From a bacterium (GTDB taxonomy: Bacteria > Bdellovibrionota_G > JALEGL01), in the NCBI GenBank assembly GCA_022763185.1, contig JALEGL010000003.1:118742-182741 (forward strand): 64,000 nucleotides of DNA, written 5' to 3'. Made by a program: the position numbers and the translations under genes. Every line of letters begins with the position of its first letter. The first letter of the stretch is position 1. Below, piece after piece: positions 28,479 through 37,086 of the stretch. Below the pieces are notes generated by a model. It was not told where the DNA came from. It ran no database searches and was given only the letters and a program-made list of their open reading frames with translations.

Positions 28479-30593
28479 ATGAAAAACAATTTATTTAACT
28501 TATTGACTTTAAAAGCGTTATTATTGACTTTTGCCTTTTTATGGCCACTGTATGCAGCCAATACCAATTATGCAATGAGCGCCAGGCAATTAAAAAAATA
28601 TTGTGATGGGGCTCAAAAAAAAGTTGATCAAGCCATAGCAACTATTATCAAGACAGAAAAAAAAGAGTCATCATCTGTAGATAAACGCTCACTAGAAGAA
28701 GATTTTAATCTAACAGTTAAAAAATTAGATGATGCTTATGGTTTGTATGCCCATAAAATGGAAATATCTTATTTAATGGAAGCCGTCAGTCCCAATGAAA
28801 AAGTAAGAAATGCTGGAGCAGACTGCAAGGAAGCTTTTTTAAATTTCCCCGTTGAAATGTATACCAATGAAAAACTTTATCAAGTGTTGTCTAATTTTTC
28901 AGCCAGAACAGAAAAAAGAGAAGAAAAACTTAAGTATGATCAGAAACGCTTGTTGAACTATTTTTTAAACCAGTTTGGTAAAAACGGTTTTGGTTTAGAT
29001 GCAGATAAACTGAAAAAGTTTAAAGCTTTAAAAGCTCAAGTTAGTGAGTATGAACGTGAGTACAGTAAAAACTATGGAGAGTCTAAAGTTGAGATTGAGC
29101 TTAAGCCTGAAGACCTGACTGGAGTATCAGAAAATGATTGGTTGAGATTTAAACAAAAAGACGGAACAGTAAAGGTCACACTAGATAATAATATTTATAA
29201 AGCTATTTTAACTTATGCCGATAATGCAGACATACGAGAAAAGTTTTATAGAGCCTACAATACTCGAGCTCCAGAAAATGTAGAGGTTTTAGAAAAACTG
29301 ATTGCAGTAAAACAAGAGATTGCCAAAGTGTTTGATGCAGAATCTTATGCGCATTTGGTCATGGAGTTAGATGAAAGGTTGGCTGGAACGCCAGAAAATG
29401 TAGAGAAAAAATTGACTGCTATCTACAAAAAAATGTTTAAGCCCTATCAAAACTATAGAAAGACTTTAAAAAAAGAAAAATGCAGAGATTTAGATAACTG
29501 TAAAAAATCACAGTGGAAAAAATTAGAACTGTATCCCTGGGATATGGCTTATTACAGTAATAAATACAAAGAACGCGTATTTAAAATAGACTCAGAAAAA
29601 GTTAAAGAATACTTCCCAACAGAAAAAGTGGTGGAGGGTACCTTTGAGATTTATGCGCAACTGTTCTCCATGCGCTTTGAAGAAATGAAAAAGCCAAAAG
29701 TGTGGCATGAAGATGTAAGGGCCTATCATGCTTATGACACTAAAACAGGTGATTTATTGGGGAATATCTATTTAGACTTATACTCAAGAGATAATAAGCC
29801 GTACAAACATTATGCAGCCTTTAATATAGACATCAGGCATCAACCACTCAGTGGTGAAAAAATTGTCCCTGATGCAGTGATGGTCACCAATTTCACTCCA
29901 CCAACAAGAGATAAAAAAGGTAAGACTACTTTACCTTCCTTGAGCACGCATGGTGATGTTGAAACCTATTTCCATGAGTTTGGACATATCATGGATGATT
30001 TGTTGTCCAATACCAAGCATTATCATTTAAGTAAAATGACACGTCCATTGGATATCATTGAAGGTTTTTCTCAAATGTTAGAACCCTGGGTATGGGATGC
30101 AGAAACCTTGGAAGTGATTTCTGGGCATTACAAAACCGGAGAAAAACTGCCTAAAGCATTTTTAGATAAAATGAAAAAAGGAAAGTACTTTTCTTTGCCA
30201 GCTTTTTATGTGAGTCAAATTCATTATGCATTGGTGGATATGGCGTATCACAAAGCAATAGAACCTGTAGACACAACCAAGATATGGAATGAAAAGTTTA
30301 AAGAGATATTTAAACGTGAGCCGGTAGATGGTTTGTACCGTCAAGCATCTTTTGGTCATTTGGCCAGCTCAAGTTACAATGCCGGCTACTATGGTTACAT
30401 TTGGTCAGAAATTTATGCCATGGATATGTTGACCCGCTTTAAAAAAGAGGGGATGCTCAACCCAAAAACCGGGATGGATTATCGTAAGCTTCTTGAAAGT
30501 GGGCATGAGAGACCTATAGTAGAGCTTATAGAGGCTTTTTTAAAACGGCCATTTAGTGAAAAGGCATTTTTAAAAAGTTTAAAAAATAAATAA
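28479..30593 (+). CDS. Periplasmic M3-family oligopeptidase
   Basis: Thimet-oligopeptidase-type zinc metallopeptidase. The active-site HEFGH is at residues 499-503 (VETYFHEFGHIMDD), and the third ligand Glu lies about 27 residues later (DIIEGFSQMLEPW). The N-terminal signal peptide (LLLTFAFLWPLYA) is uncommon for the family, which is usually cytoplasmic, and indicates export. A good ribosome site (AAGGAGAATGC) precedes the ATG. Length of 704 residues is normal. The mature N-terminus is Lys/Glu-rich. It likely degrades short peptides from proteins broken down outside the cytoplasm. Confidence 0.93.
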   Translation: MKNNLFNLLTLKALLLTFAFLWPLYAANTNYAMSARQLKKYCDGAQKKVDQAIATIIKTEKKESSSVDKRSLEEDFNLTVKKLDDAYGLYAHKMEISYLMEAVSPNEKVRNAGADCKEAFLNFPVEMYTNEKLYQVLSNFSARTEKREEKLKYDQKRLLNYFLNQFGKNGFGLDADKLKKFKALKAQVSEYEREYSKNYGESKVEIELKPEDLTGVSENDWLRFKQKDGTVKVTLDNNIYKAILTYADNADIREKFYRAYNTRAPENVEVLEKLIAVKQEIAKVFDAESYAHLVMELDERLAGTPENVEKKLTAIYKKMFKPYQNYRKTLKKEKCRDLDNCKKSQWKKLELYPWDMAYYSNKYKERVFKIDSEKVKEYFPTEKVVEGTFEIYAQLFSMRFEEMKKPKVWHEDVRAYHAYDTKTGDLLGNIYLDLYSRDNKPYKHYAAFNIDIRHQPLSGEKIVPDAVMVTNFTPPTRDKKGKTTLPSLSTHGDVETYFHEFGHIMDDLLSNTKHYHLSKMTRPLDIIEGFSQMLEPWVWDAETLEVISGHYKTGEKLPKAFLDKMKKGKYFSLPAFYVSQIHYALVDMAYHKAIEPVDTTKIWNEKFKEIFKREPVDGLYRQASFGHLASSSYNAGYYGYIWSEIYAMDMLTRFKKEGMLNPKTGMDYRKLLESGHERPIVELIEAFLKRPFSEKAFLKSLKNK

Positions 30594-30608
30594 GGAAGTA
30601 AAATCTAC

Positions 30609-30655
30609 AGATCTATACCGTAAGCATAAATACAATTGGTTTGCGGTATAGATCT
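30609..30655 (+). terminator. Long perfect hairpin after the M3 peptidase
   Basis: AGATCTATACCG and CGGTATAGATCT form 12 perfect pairs, extended inward by TAAGC/GTTTG (two G-U pairs) to about 17 bp with a 13-nt loop. It begins 16 bp after the peptidase stop and ends 20 bp before the LysE gene. There is no U-run, so termination is uncertain; it may be an operator or transcript-stabilising structure. Confidence 0.45.
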
Positions 30656-30674
30656 CTAAACGATTAAAATTAAC

Positions 30675-31262
30675 ATGAATGTAGAACAAATTTTAGCCAT
30701 TGTTATTTTTGCATTTGTGTCTTCGATTACACCTGGCCCTAACAATCTTATGGTCTTGGCCAGTGCCACCAATTTTGGTTTTAAAAAAACCATTCCACAT
30801 ATTCTCGGGATCAGTTTAGGTTTTGCCTTTATGCTCATGATGTTAGGCTTGGGTTTAAGCCTTGTTTTTAAAAGCTATCCAATCATAGAAACAATATTAA
30901 AAGTTTGCTGCGTACTTTTTTTGTTTTTCTTGGCTTATAAAATTGCAACATCATCAAGTATAGAAAAAGGCAAGCGCTCCAAAACCCCCATTTCATTTAT
31001 TGAAGCTGCTTTATTTCAATGGGTGAATCCAAAAGCATGGGCTATGGCACTTACAGCGGTATCTTTGTTTTCTCCCAATGCAACATTTAAAGCGGTTATT
31101 GTTATGGTTATGGTTTTTACATTTGTTAATATTCCTTGTGTAAGTACTTGGTCTTTTGCTGGAAGTAAGCTTGGCAATTTTTTAAAAGACCCCAAAAAAC
31201 TAAAATACTTCAACTATATCATGGCAGGACTCTTAGTCGGCTGTTTGGGTTTTTTGTTGTAG
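30675..31262 (+). CDS. LysE/RhtB-family amino acid exporter
   Basis: Six-helix exporter. The family signature SSITPGPNNLMVLASATNFGFKK is at residues 16-38 and the second repeat WVNPKAWAMALTAV at about 116-129. Substrates in this family are lysine, threonine, homoserine, leucine or cysteine derivatives; specificity cannot be inferred. Length of 195 residues is slightly short but complete. Followed after 17 bp by a GNAT gene on the same strand, possibly one operon. Confidence 0.92.
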   Translation: MNVEQILAIVIFAFVSSITPGPNNLMVLASATNFGFKKTIPHILGISLGFAFMLMMLGLGLSLVFKSYPIIETILKVCCVLFLFFLAYKIATSSSIEKGKRSKTPISFIEAALFQWVNPKAWAMALTAVSLFSPNATFKAVIVMVMVFTFVNIPCVSTWSFAGSKLGNFLKDPKKLKYFNYIMAGLLVGCLGFLL

Positions 31263-31279
31263 GATAAAGATGTACAATA

Positions 31280-31807
31280 ATGATTCATTATAAAAAATTA
31301 AACATAAATGATGATCAACAACTCATGGCTTTATTGAAATGGGAAAATGATGTCAGTATATACCATCTTATAACGCCTGTTAAAGACAGAAACCAAAAAT
31401 TTATTCCCATCAATTTTGACCAGCTTAAAGAGAAGTGTCACTTAGAAAAAGGTAAAAAAAAATATACCTACCTTGTTTATGATCAAGATAAGCCCCTAGG
31501 TCAATTTTCTATCCATATAGACCCAGCACATTTGTACAAAAAAATAAATCACAGCAGTTGGTTAGGCTTATGTATTGGAGAAAAAAGCTACTGGGGGAAG
31601 GGCGCTGGCCAAAAAGCCATGAAATTCTTTGAGCAAGAGTCTATACAATTGGGCTTAAAAAGAGTGGAATTGGGTGTGTTTGAGTTTAATACTAGGGCAA
31701 TCCAGTTTTATAAAAAATTGGGTTATCAAGAAATAGGGGCATTAGAAAACTTTACTTATTGGAATGGTCAATATTGGAGTGATATTAGGATGGAAAAGTA
31801 TTTATGA
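31280..31807 (+). CDS. GNAT-family acetyltransferase
   Basis: RimJ/RimL-like N-acetyltransferase. The CoA-binding loop is SYWGKGAGQKAMKFF (about residues 97-111), followed by the conserved ELGVFEFNTRAIQFYKKLGYQEIG. The acceptor substrate is unknown; ribosomal proteins, aminoglycosides and small amines are all used in the family. It sits directly behind the LysE exporter. Confidence 0.85.
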   Translation: MIHYKKLNINDDQQLMALLKWENDVSIYHLITPVKDRNQKFIPINFDQLKEKCHLEKGKKKYTYLVYDQDKPLGQFSIHIDPAHLYKKINHSSWLGLCIGEKSYWGKGAGQKAMKFFEQESIQLGLKRVELGVFEFNTRAIQFYKKLGYQEIGALENFTYWNGQYWSDIRMEKYL

Positions 31808-31881
31808 ATGGGTCAATAAAAATAATACCTCTGATGAGCAAATTATGTGTTGGCTAAACTGGGAGATATAAAATACCAATT

Positions 31882-32424
31882 ATGAAAAATGTTACTGTTT
31901 ACTTATCCGCTTATTCTGAAGATAAAAGCATGATTGATCTTACAGAAAACCTTGCTAGATTGATGGTTGAGCAAGGGTTTTGCTTGATTTTTGGTGGTTC
32001 AGGAACCGGTTTGATGAAAGTGCTAGCAGATACTGTATTAAATCATAAGGGTAAAGTAGCAGGTATTTCAATGGAAAGCCTAAAGTACGTTAGTATGTCT
32101 AATTTGACAGAGCTGATTATTGCTAAAGATTTAAATGAGAGAAAGCAACTGCTGCAAAAGCATGCCGATGCTTTTATTGCTTTGCCAGGTGGTAATGGAA
32201 CTTTAGATGAAATTACGCAGGCTATTGAAGAAAAAAAACAAGGCTTTCATGATAAACCCATCGTTTTTTTAAACCATAATGGTTTTTATGATCCTTTGTT
32301 GGCACAATACAATAAAATGAAAGACTTGGGGTTTTTACCCAAGAATAAAAATTTAGATGATTTATTTGTTTTTGTAGATACGGATGAACAAGCTATTAAA
32401 TATATTCGTGATGCATTAAAATAA
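31882..32424 (+). CDS. LOG-family nucleotide phosphoribohydrolase-like protein
   Basis: Rossmann-like protein of the LOG/TIGR00730 lysine-decarboxylase-like family. GGSGTGLM at 38-45, the ERK site at 86-88 and PGGNGTLDE at 102-110 match the conserved GGGxxGLM, R and PGGxGTxxE. Members release nucleobases or cytokinin bases from nucleoside 5'-monophosphates. Length of 180 residues is typical for the type I group. Cytoplasmic. No adjacent cytokinin or nucleotide-salvage genes. Confidence 0.88.
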   Translation: MKNVTVYLSAYSEDKSMIDLTENLARLMVEQGFCLIFGGSGTGLMKVLADTVLNHKGKVAGISMESLKYVSMSNLTELIIAKDLNERKQLLQKHADAFIALPGGNGTLDEITQAIEEKKQGFHDKPIVFLNHNGFYDPLLAQYNKMKDLGFLPKNKNLDDLFVFVDTDEQAIKYIRDALK

Positions 32425-32451
32425 TCTACACTGTACAATAGCTATTCAATA

Positions 32452-32976
32452 TTAAAAGCTAGCTTCTATTTCTTTAGCTCTAGATGTAAAAGCAAAACCT
32501 TGGGTGCCTAGAATTCCAATCATGACTGATTCAATGATGGGAGCAGATACTTTTTTCTCTGTTTCCCATTTTACAACAAAGTTGGCACCACTACCTCCTG
32601 AAAGATCAGATTCAGGAATAATAAAATCTTTGGATGACATTTTTTGTAAAGAAAAGGGTGTGTCTATGAATTTTTTTAATAATTTCCCATTGGTATCATA
32701 ATAGTCTACTTGTGAAATAACAATTATATCTTTTTCTGAGATGTTTCTAATACTTAAAATAGCTGAAAGATGAGTCAATTTTTTTAAGTGCGTGTATATA
32801 GATGAGTATATGGGGACATAGACTTTTTGACCATGAACGAGTCGTGTTGGAGCTTCATTTAATGGAACAAAATTATCTGACTTAGGAACAAGTGTAGTAT
32901 CAATTGAAAATTTATCTTCGTTCTGGCAGGCCAATATACTCAATGCTAGAAAAGATATTATTAATAAATGCCTCAT
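32452..32976 (-). CDS. DUF3124-family lipoprotein
   Basis: Signal peptide with lipobox LSILAC (Cys17). The mature part has the DUF3124 pattern VYVPIYSSIYT, AILSIRN, VDYYDTNGKLLKKFID, GGSGANFVVKW and VMIGILGTQGFAFTSRA. The domain is of unknown function, found in lipoproteins of cyanobacteria and delta-type bacteria. It is convergent with the LOG gene. Confidence 0.85.
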   Translation of the reverse strand: MRHLLIISFLALSILACQNEDKFSIDTTLVPKSDNFVPLNEAPTRLVHGQKVYVPIYSSIYTHLKKLTHLSAILSIRNISEKDIIVISQVDYYDTNGKLLKKFIDTPFSLQKMSSKDFIIPESDLSGGSGANFVVKWETEKKVSAPIIESVMIGILGTQGFAFTSRAKEIEASF

Positions 32977-33142
32977 GGTTATTTTTTTCCTTCTAATAAT
33001 TTTAAAACTTAGAATATTTATATCATTCTTGAACTATGGGGAAAAGCTTTGGGTAAACATAACAGTGATTAGACATAATATTCAATTACAATATTTAGAG
33101 CATAATTTTTAGATTTTTTAGTTTTTGCTATAATGACTATAA

Positions 33143-34684
33143 ATGCGTAAAGGTAAAAGTTTAATTTTTATCCTAGCTTTGCTGGCTATGGTCATGGGCA
33201 TTTTTGCGCATACAATAGGAAGGCCATTGTTTGGCGATGAATGTACCGAACTTTTGCAAGCATTGGATAGGCCAGAGGGCTTTTTTATTCTCACTCCAAG
33301 TTTTTCCGCCAATTGGGTTGTTTCTAGCATTGAGTCGTTTGTAACCTATATCTACTCTTTTTTTCTTATGAACTTTGGTTTTAAGGATGGTTTATTGGCC
33401 ATAAGAGTTTTTCATATTGTATTTTTTACACTCAACACAGTGCTTTTGTATGTTATTTTTCGAAGACTTGTTTCTTCTTTTTGGGCTTTTAGTGGTAGTT
33501 TTCTTTTTATCTTTTCTAACTATGCATTGTGTTTAATGCAAATCTTAACCCGTAATTCAATCACTCCATTTTGGGTTTTATGCGGTTTATTATTTCTTGA
33601 AAAAATTCTCAATAGTAAAGAAAGCTTTAGCAATCAAAGAAAATTTCAAGGTTTAATGTTTTTAATGGCTCTTGCTACCTGTACATTGGGTCTTGTTACG
33701 TATTCGGGTTTTCGTGTTTATATAACGGCTTTGTCATTGGCATTTTTTATTAGCTGTGTTTTGTACCATAAAAATAAAATTATAATGGCAGTTCTTTTGC
33801 CTTTAGCCACTATAAGCATACTTTATACTATGTTAGCACTTAGTGATACGAGTATTGAAGCATTTTTATATAGAGGCTCCTATGCACTTGTAAAAAAAGA
33901 GCATTTTTTACAAGTTTTTTATCAAGTTTTGCTCTTTCCATTTAAGTTTTATCAATTTGGACATTTTGTTGTAGAGCAGGTCCATGTTTTAGTGGGAAAA
34001 AGCCCTCTACCATTTTATCTAGCACCTTTCTTTTGTATTGGTTTGTTTTCTAGCTATATCAAGTCATTGTACAACGAAAAACAAGAAAAGTTTTACTCTT
34101 TGGTATTTCTTAGAAATTTTTTATTGTTATCTATGTTTTTCTTTTCCTTCCTTGGCCCCAACTTAAAGTATTTTTATGGACTGTGGCCGGTGCTTATCAT
34201 TTTTTGTGTGATAGGTATGGAAATGGTGGCTAAAATGATGAAGCTAAGTTCATCAAGGCTTAAGCTTGTGATGGGCATCTTGCTATTGGTTTTTAGTGTT
34301 GAGCAGGTGTATTTTTTTACTCAACAAAACACAAACAGCGCTAGCGTACATGCTTTTTTAAAACAAGATGCCAACGCTAAAAAACTAATTGACAAAGCAA
34401 GCCCTATCATTAAGTTAAGTGAAAAACCTGCGCTGATTTATTCACCCATGGGGAGAGATGTTGCTTTATGGTATGCAAGAAGCACAGCATTACCAGCTGA
34501 TATTTTAGATCGTTGGGTTTTGTTTACGCAAGAAAAAAAAATTAAAAATTTAGAAAAAGATATATCCTTAAATTTAGAAGGGAATTTATTTACAAAAAAT
34601 AATCTAGATCAAAGTCAAAAACAGAGTCTTAAAAAAGTATTAAATAATAATCCAAAATTAAAGTGGGTTGAAATTGACCTTTAA
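33143..34684 (+). CDS. Polytopic membrane protein, probable GT-C (family 39-like) glycosyltransferase
   Basis: The 513-residue protein has about ten hydrophobic spans and a short soluble tail. The first periplasmic loop has FGDECTELLQA (about residues 30-40), resembling the acidic DE motif of ArnT/PMT-type GT-C enzymes, followed by family-like FRRLVSSFWAFSGSFLF. These enzymes transfer sugars or related groups from lipid carriers in the periplasm. The match is by architecture, so the acceptor is unknown. No lipid-A or glycan cluster surrounds it. Confidence 0.65.
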   Translation: MRKGKSLIFILALLAMVMGIFAHTIGRPLFGDECTELLQALDRPEGFFILTPSFSANWVVSSIESFVTYIYSFFLMNFGFKDGLLAIRVFHIVFFTLNTVLLYVIFRRLVSSFWAFSGSFLFIFSNYALCLMQILTRNSITPFWVLCGLLFLEKILNSKESFSNQRKFQGLMFLMALATCTLGLVTYSGFRVYITALSLAFFISCVLYHKNKIIMAVLLPLATISILYTMLALSDTSIEAFLYRGSYALVKKEHFLQVFYQVLLFPFKFYQFGHFVVEQVHVLVGKSPLPFYLAPFFCIGLFSSYIKSLYNEKQEKFYSLVFLRNFLLLSMFFFSFLGPNLKYFYGLWPVLIIFCVIGMEMVAKMMKLSSSRLKLVMGILLLVFSVEQVYFFTQQNTNSASVHAFLKQDANAKKLIDKASPIIKLSEKPALIYSPMGRDVALWYARSTALPADILDRWVLFTQEKKIKNLEKDISLNLEGNLFTKNNLDQSQKQSLKKVLNNNPKLKWVEIDL

Positions 34685-34813
34685 AGTTTATATTTAAATT
34701 ATTAATAGATTTATATTTTTTAGGGCTTTAATTGTATTGAGTTTAGGTGTGCATATATAAACCGTTTTTATAAAATAGAGAAATTAAAATTTGATTGTGT
34801 TAGGGTCTTCAAT

Positions 34814-35317
34814 ATGACCATGGATAATTTTTACAAGATAGCTTTTCAACATTTGCGTAAAGTGGATGATCCTGCGTCTCTCGATAGAGGTATGAAAATG
34901 TTAGAAGGAATATACGAACAAGATCCTAACAACACTAAAGCCTGTTTTGAGTATGCCGGTGGGTGGGATAGTATAGGTCAAGAAGACAAAGCTGCCGTGT
35001 ACTATCAAAAAGTAAAAATGATGGGGGTTGAAACTTTACCCATGGAGGACCAGCCATGCTTTTATGTTCAATATGGCAGCACTTTAAGAAACCTTAAAAA
35101 GTTTGATCAAGCAAATGAAGTTTTCAATGAAGGAATTAAAGTGTTTCCTGATTTCTTAGCCATTAAACTGTTTAGAGCACTTAACTTATATTCTATGGGC
35201 ATAGAGCAAGAAAAAAATAAAAACTATATTAAAAAGCAATTAACACAAGCCAGACATCACTCTGTCTTAAGGTACCTTCGTTCATTGAAAAAATATTTAG
35301 AATTGATTGACTGTTAA
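34814..35317 (+). CDS. TPR-containing protein
   Basis: 167 residues with tetratricopeptide-like helices: DRGMKMLEGIYEQDPNNTKACFEYAGGWDSIGQEDKAAVYYQKVK (about 23-67) and NLKKFDQANEVFNEGIKVFPDFLAIKLFRALNLYSMG (about 95-131). It probably mediates protein-protein contacts in the cytoplasm; the partner is unknown. ATG 34814 or the ATG two codons later can start it. The 250 bp downstream contain no recognisable feature. Confidence 0.75.
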   Translation: MTMDNFYKIAFQHLRKVDDPASLDRGMKMLEGIYEQDPNNTKACFEYAGGWDSIGQEDKAAVYYQKVKMMGVETLPMEDQPCFYVQYGSTLRNLKKFDQANEVFNEGIKVFPDFLAIKLFRALNLYSMGIEQEKNKNYIKKQLTQARHHSVLRYLRSLKKYLELIDC

Positions 35318-35569
35318 AAAATAAATATAGAAGGTCTAAATGATAAAAAATTAAGATGACATGCAGGTATTGGAATAAACGTATAAAAAAATAAAGTTTG
35401 TAATAGAAAAATAAACGCTTCACTGAGTATCAGTACAATTAAAAAGTCCCTACCTCTAATAATATAAAGTCCCGAATCAAAATCGAAAGAGAGCAATTTA
35501 AAGTTAACAACATATTAATAAAGATTTTTTCTTGATTTATTCTATGTTAGCAGCATTATTAATAATGTA

Positions 35570-35971
35570 ATGATTATAAATTATATAAAAACTTTTAGTG
35601 TAGTTTTGTTATATATGGTTTTCATAGATGCCATCTGGCTAAAGTATATTGTAGGTAAAGTTTTTCTTAAACATGCAGAAACAGTTTTTAGACAACATGG
35701 TATTGTGCTTTGGTCAGCAGCCATTGTATATATATTAATGACATTGGGTTTGATGATTTTTGTGAGGCCCTGTATCATAAAACATCAGTCTTTACTGTTA
35801 ACATTTATATATGGGGGCTTGTTTGGTGCCATCGTCTACGGTGTTTTTGATTTTACCAACCACGCAATTTTAAAACAGTGGCCATTAAATCTTATTGTCT
35901 TAGATTTAGTCTGGGGAGCTTTTTTACTGGGAAGCAGCAGTCTTGTTTTAAAAAAAATTATAGGCAAATAA
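35570..35971 (+). CDS. DUF2177-family membrane protein
   Basis: Four-helix membrane protein of 133 residues. The DUF2177 hallmarks are visible: FIDAIWLKYIVG near residue 18, GAIVYGVFDFTNHAIL (about 84-99) and LNLIVLDLVWG (about 103-113). Function is unknown for the family. It is located upstream of the marR operon and probably monocistronic. Confidence 0.85.
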   Translation: MIINYIKTFSVVLLYMVFIDAIWLKYIVGKVFLKHAETVFRQHGIVLWSAAIVYILMTLGLMIFVRPCIIKHQSLLLTFIYGGLFGAIVYGVFDFTNHAILKQWPLNLIVLDLVWGAFLLGSSSLVLKKIIGK

Positions 35972-36043
35972 GATAAACATGTAACGACTTAAGCATGTGT
36001 TATGTTTAAGCAAGCAAGTTTTCACCTTAAGAAATGAGAAACA

Positions 36044-36071
36044 TTGACAATTAAATTGTTTCTTGAGAAAC
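36044..36071 (+). promoter_or_regulatory. MarR-operon promoter with GTTTC-N4-GAAAC operator
   Basis: TTGACA (36044-36049), 8 nt, then GTTTC-TTGA-GAAAC (36058-36071), a perfect palindrome lying where the -10 spacer and hexamer should be. The same composite occurs upstream of the HDAC-family gene at 42929-42956 on the minus strand. A second GAAAC half-site (about 36038-36042) can also pair with the left arm. Binding would block polymerase, as expected for an autoregulatory MarR repressor. Confidence 0.7.
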
Positions 36072-36080
36072 ATTATTCTA

Positions 36081-36626
36081 GTGAATCATTTAAATTCAAA
36101 TGTTGACTTTGAAATTATTACCCAATTAAGAAAATTAATTAGAGCTGTAGCACTTTTTTCGCAAGAAGTGAAAAGTAAGAGTGGTTTAAATGCTTCCCAG
36201 TTAGCCTGTTTGACCGAATTGGCTGACCGAGGTGAGCTTTCTTTCCGCGAGTTGAGTAAGCTTATTCATGTTTCGCCCAGTAGTGTAACAAAAATTATTG
36301 ATGTTTTAGAACGTAAATTTTTTGTACATAGAAAAAGAGAAGGCAATGATCGTCGAGTTATAAAAGCAGTGATTACTCCGAAGGGTAAACAAGTTGTTGA
36401 GGGGTCACCAAAGTCAATGCAAAAAAAAATGTTGCAAGGCTTATCTTCATTGTCCGACGGCATTAAACAGCAGATTAAAGCAGACTTAGAGCAATTAGTT
36501 ATGCTGATTGATGCTCAAGATCTTTCATCTGCACCAGTATTGGATGCTGCAGAAAGGTTAAATGAAGAGCTTAGCTCTTCAGATGAAAATATGAGGGTAA
36601 AAAAGAATATACCCGTCAATGAATAA
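36081..36626 (+). CDS. MarR-family transcriptional regulator
   Basis: Winged-helix DNA-binding protein: GLNASQLACLTELADRGELSFRELSKLIHVSPSSVTKIIDVLERKFFV, then the wing HRKREGNDRRVIKAVITPKGKQ. The frame extends to a TTG at 36063, but that TTG lies inside the operator palindrome, so GTG 36081 is preferred; transcription from the promoter upstream might then be nearly leaderless. It is the first gene of an operon with GNAT and a racemase (8-bp and 14-bp overlaps). It probably represses this operon and the convergent one (inference from shared operators). Confidence 0.85.
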   Translation: MNHLNSNVDFEIITQLRKLIRAVALFSQEVKSKSGLNASQLACLTELADRGELSFRELSKLIHVSPSSVTKIIDVLERKFFVHRKREGNDRRVIKAVITPKGKQVVEGSPKSMQKKMLQGLSSLSDGIKQQIKADLEQLVMLIDAQDLSSAPVLDAAERLNEELSSSDENMRVKKNIPVNE

Positions 36627-37086
36627 ATCTTTATTAAATACTATGATTAAAAAAATTAGCCCAAACACTACTTTTTCAGAGGAACAAGTAATAGAAATTA
36701 GAGACTTTTTATATCAGCATCTGGATCGTTTTGGTGATGATAAGACATCTATATTAGAGTGTATCCATTATGCTCGAGATACCACTTCTAAAGGTGGGTA
36801 TATTTATGTTTCTATTGAAAATCAAAAAATAAAAGGTGTTTCGATTGTTCTAAAGACAAATATGCAAGGCTTTATCCCTCCCTATATTTTGGTATATATT
36901 GCAGTAGATAAAAACTTTAGAGGGCAAGGAATTGGTAAAAAGCTTATTCAATACATTCAAAATGATTTGGGTGAGGCAATTGCGCTTCATGTAGAACAAG
37001 ATAACCCAGCTTTTCATCTCTATGAAAAGTTAGGTTTTAAGAACAAGTATTTAGAGATGAGGTGGTTTCCAGATGGCTCGTCTTGA
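36619..37086 (+). CDS. GNAT-family N-acetyltransferase
   Basis: 155 residues with CoA-binding loop NFRGQGIGKKLIQYIQ (about residues 96-111) and a typical C-terminal VEQDNPAFHLYEKLGFK. Starts on ATGAATAA, overlapping the marR stop, and its own end overlaps the racemase gene by 14 bp, so the three are translationally coupled. Acylation of a D- or L-amino acid made by the next enzyme is a reasonable guess; substrate unknown. Confidence 0.82.
   Translation: MNKSLLNTMIKKISPNTTFSEEQVIEIRDFLYQHLDRFGDDKTSILECIHYARDTTSKGGYIYVSIENQKIKGVSIVLKTNMQGFIPPYILVYIAVDKNFRGQGIGKKLIQYIQNDLGEAIALHVEQDNPAFHLYEKLGFKNKYLEMRWFPDGSS

Noticed and set aside
36063..36080. TTG start of the MarR gene
   Set aside because: It lies inside the operator palindrome and extends the protein only by unconserved residues.
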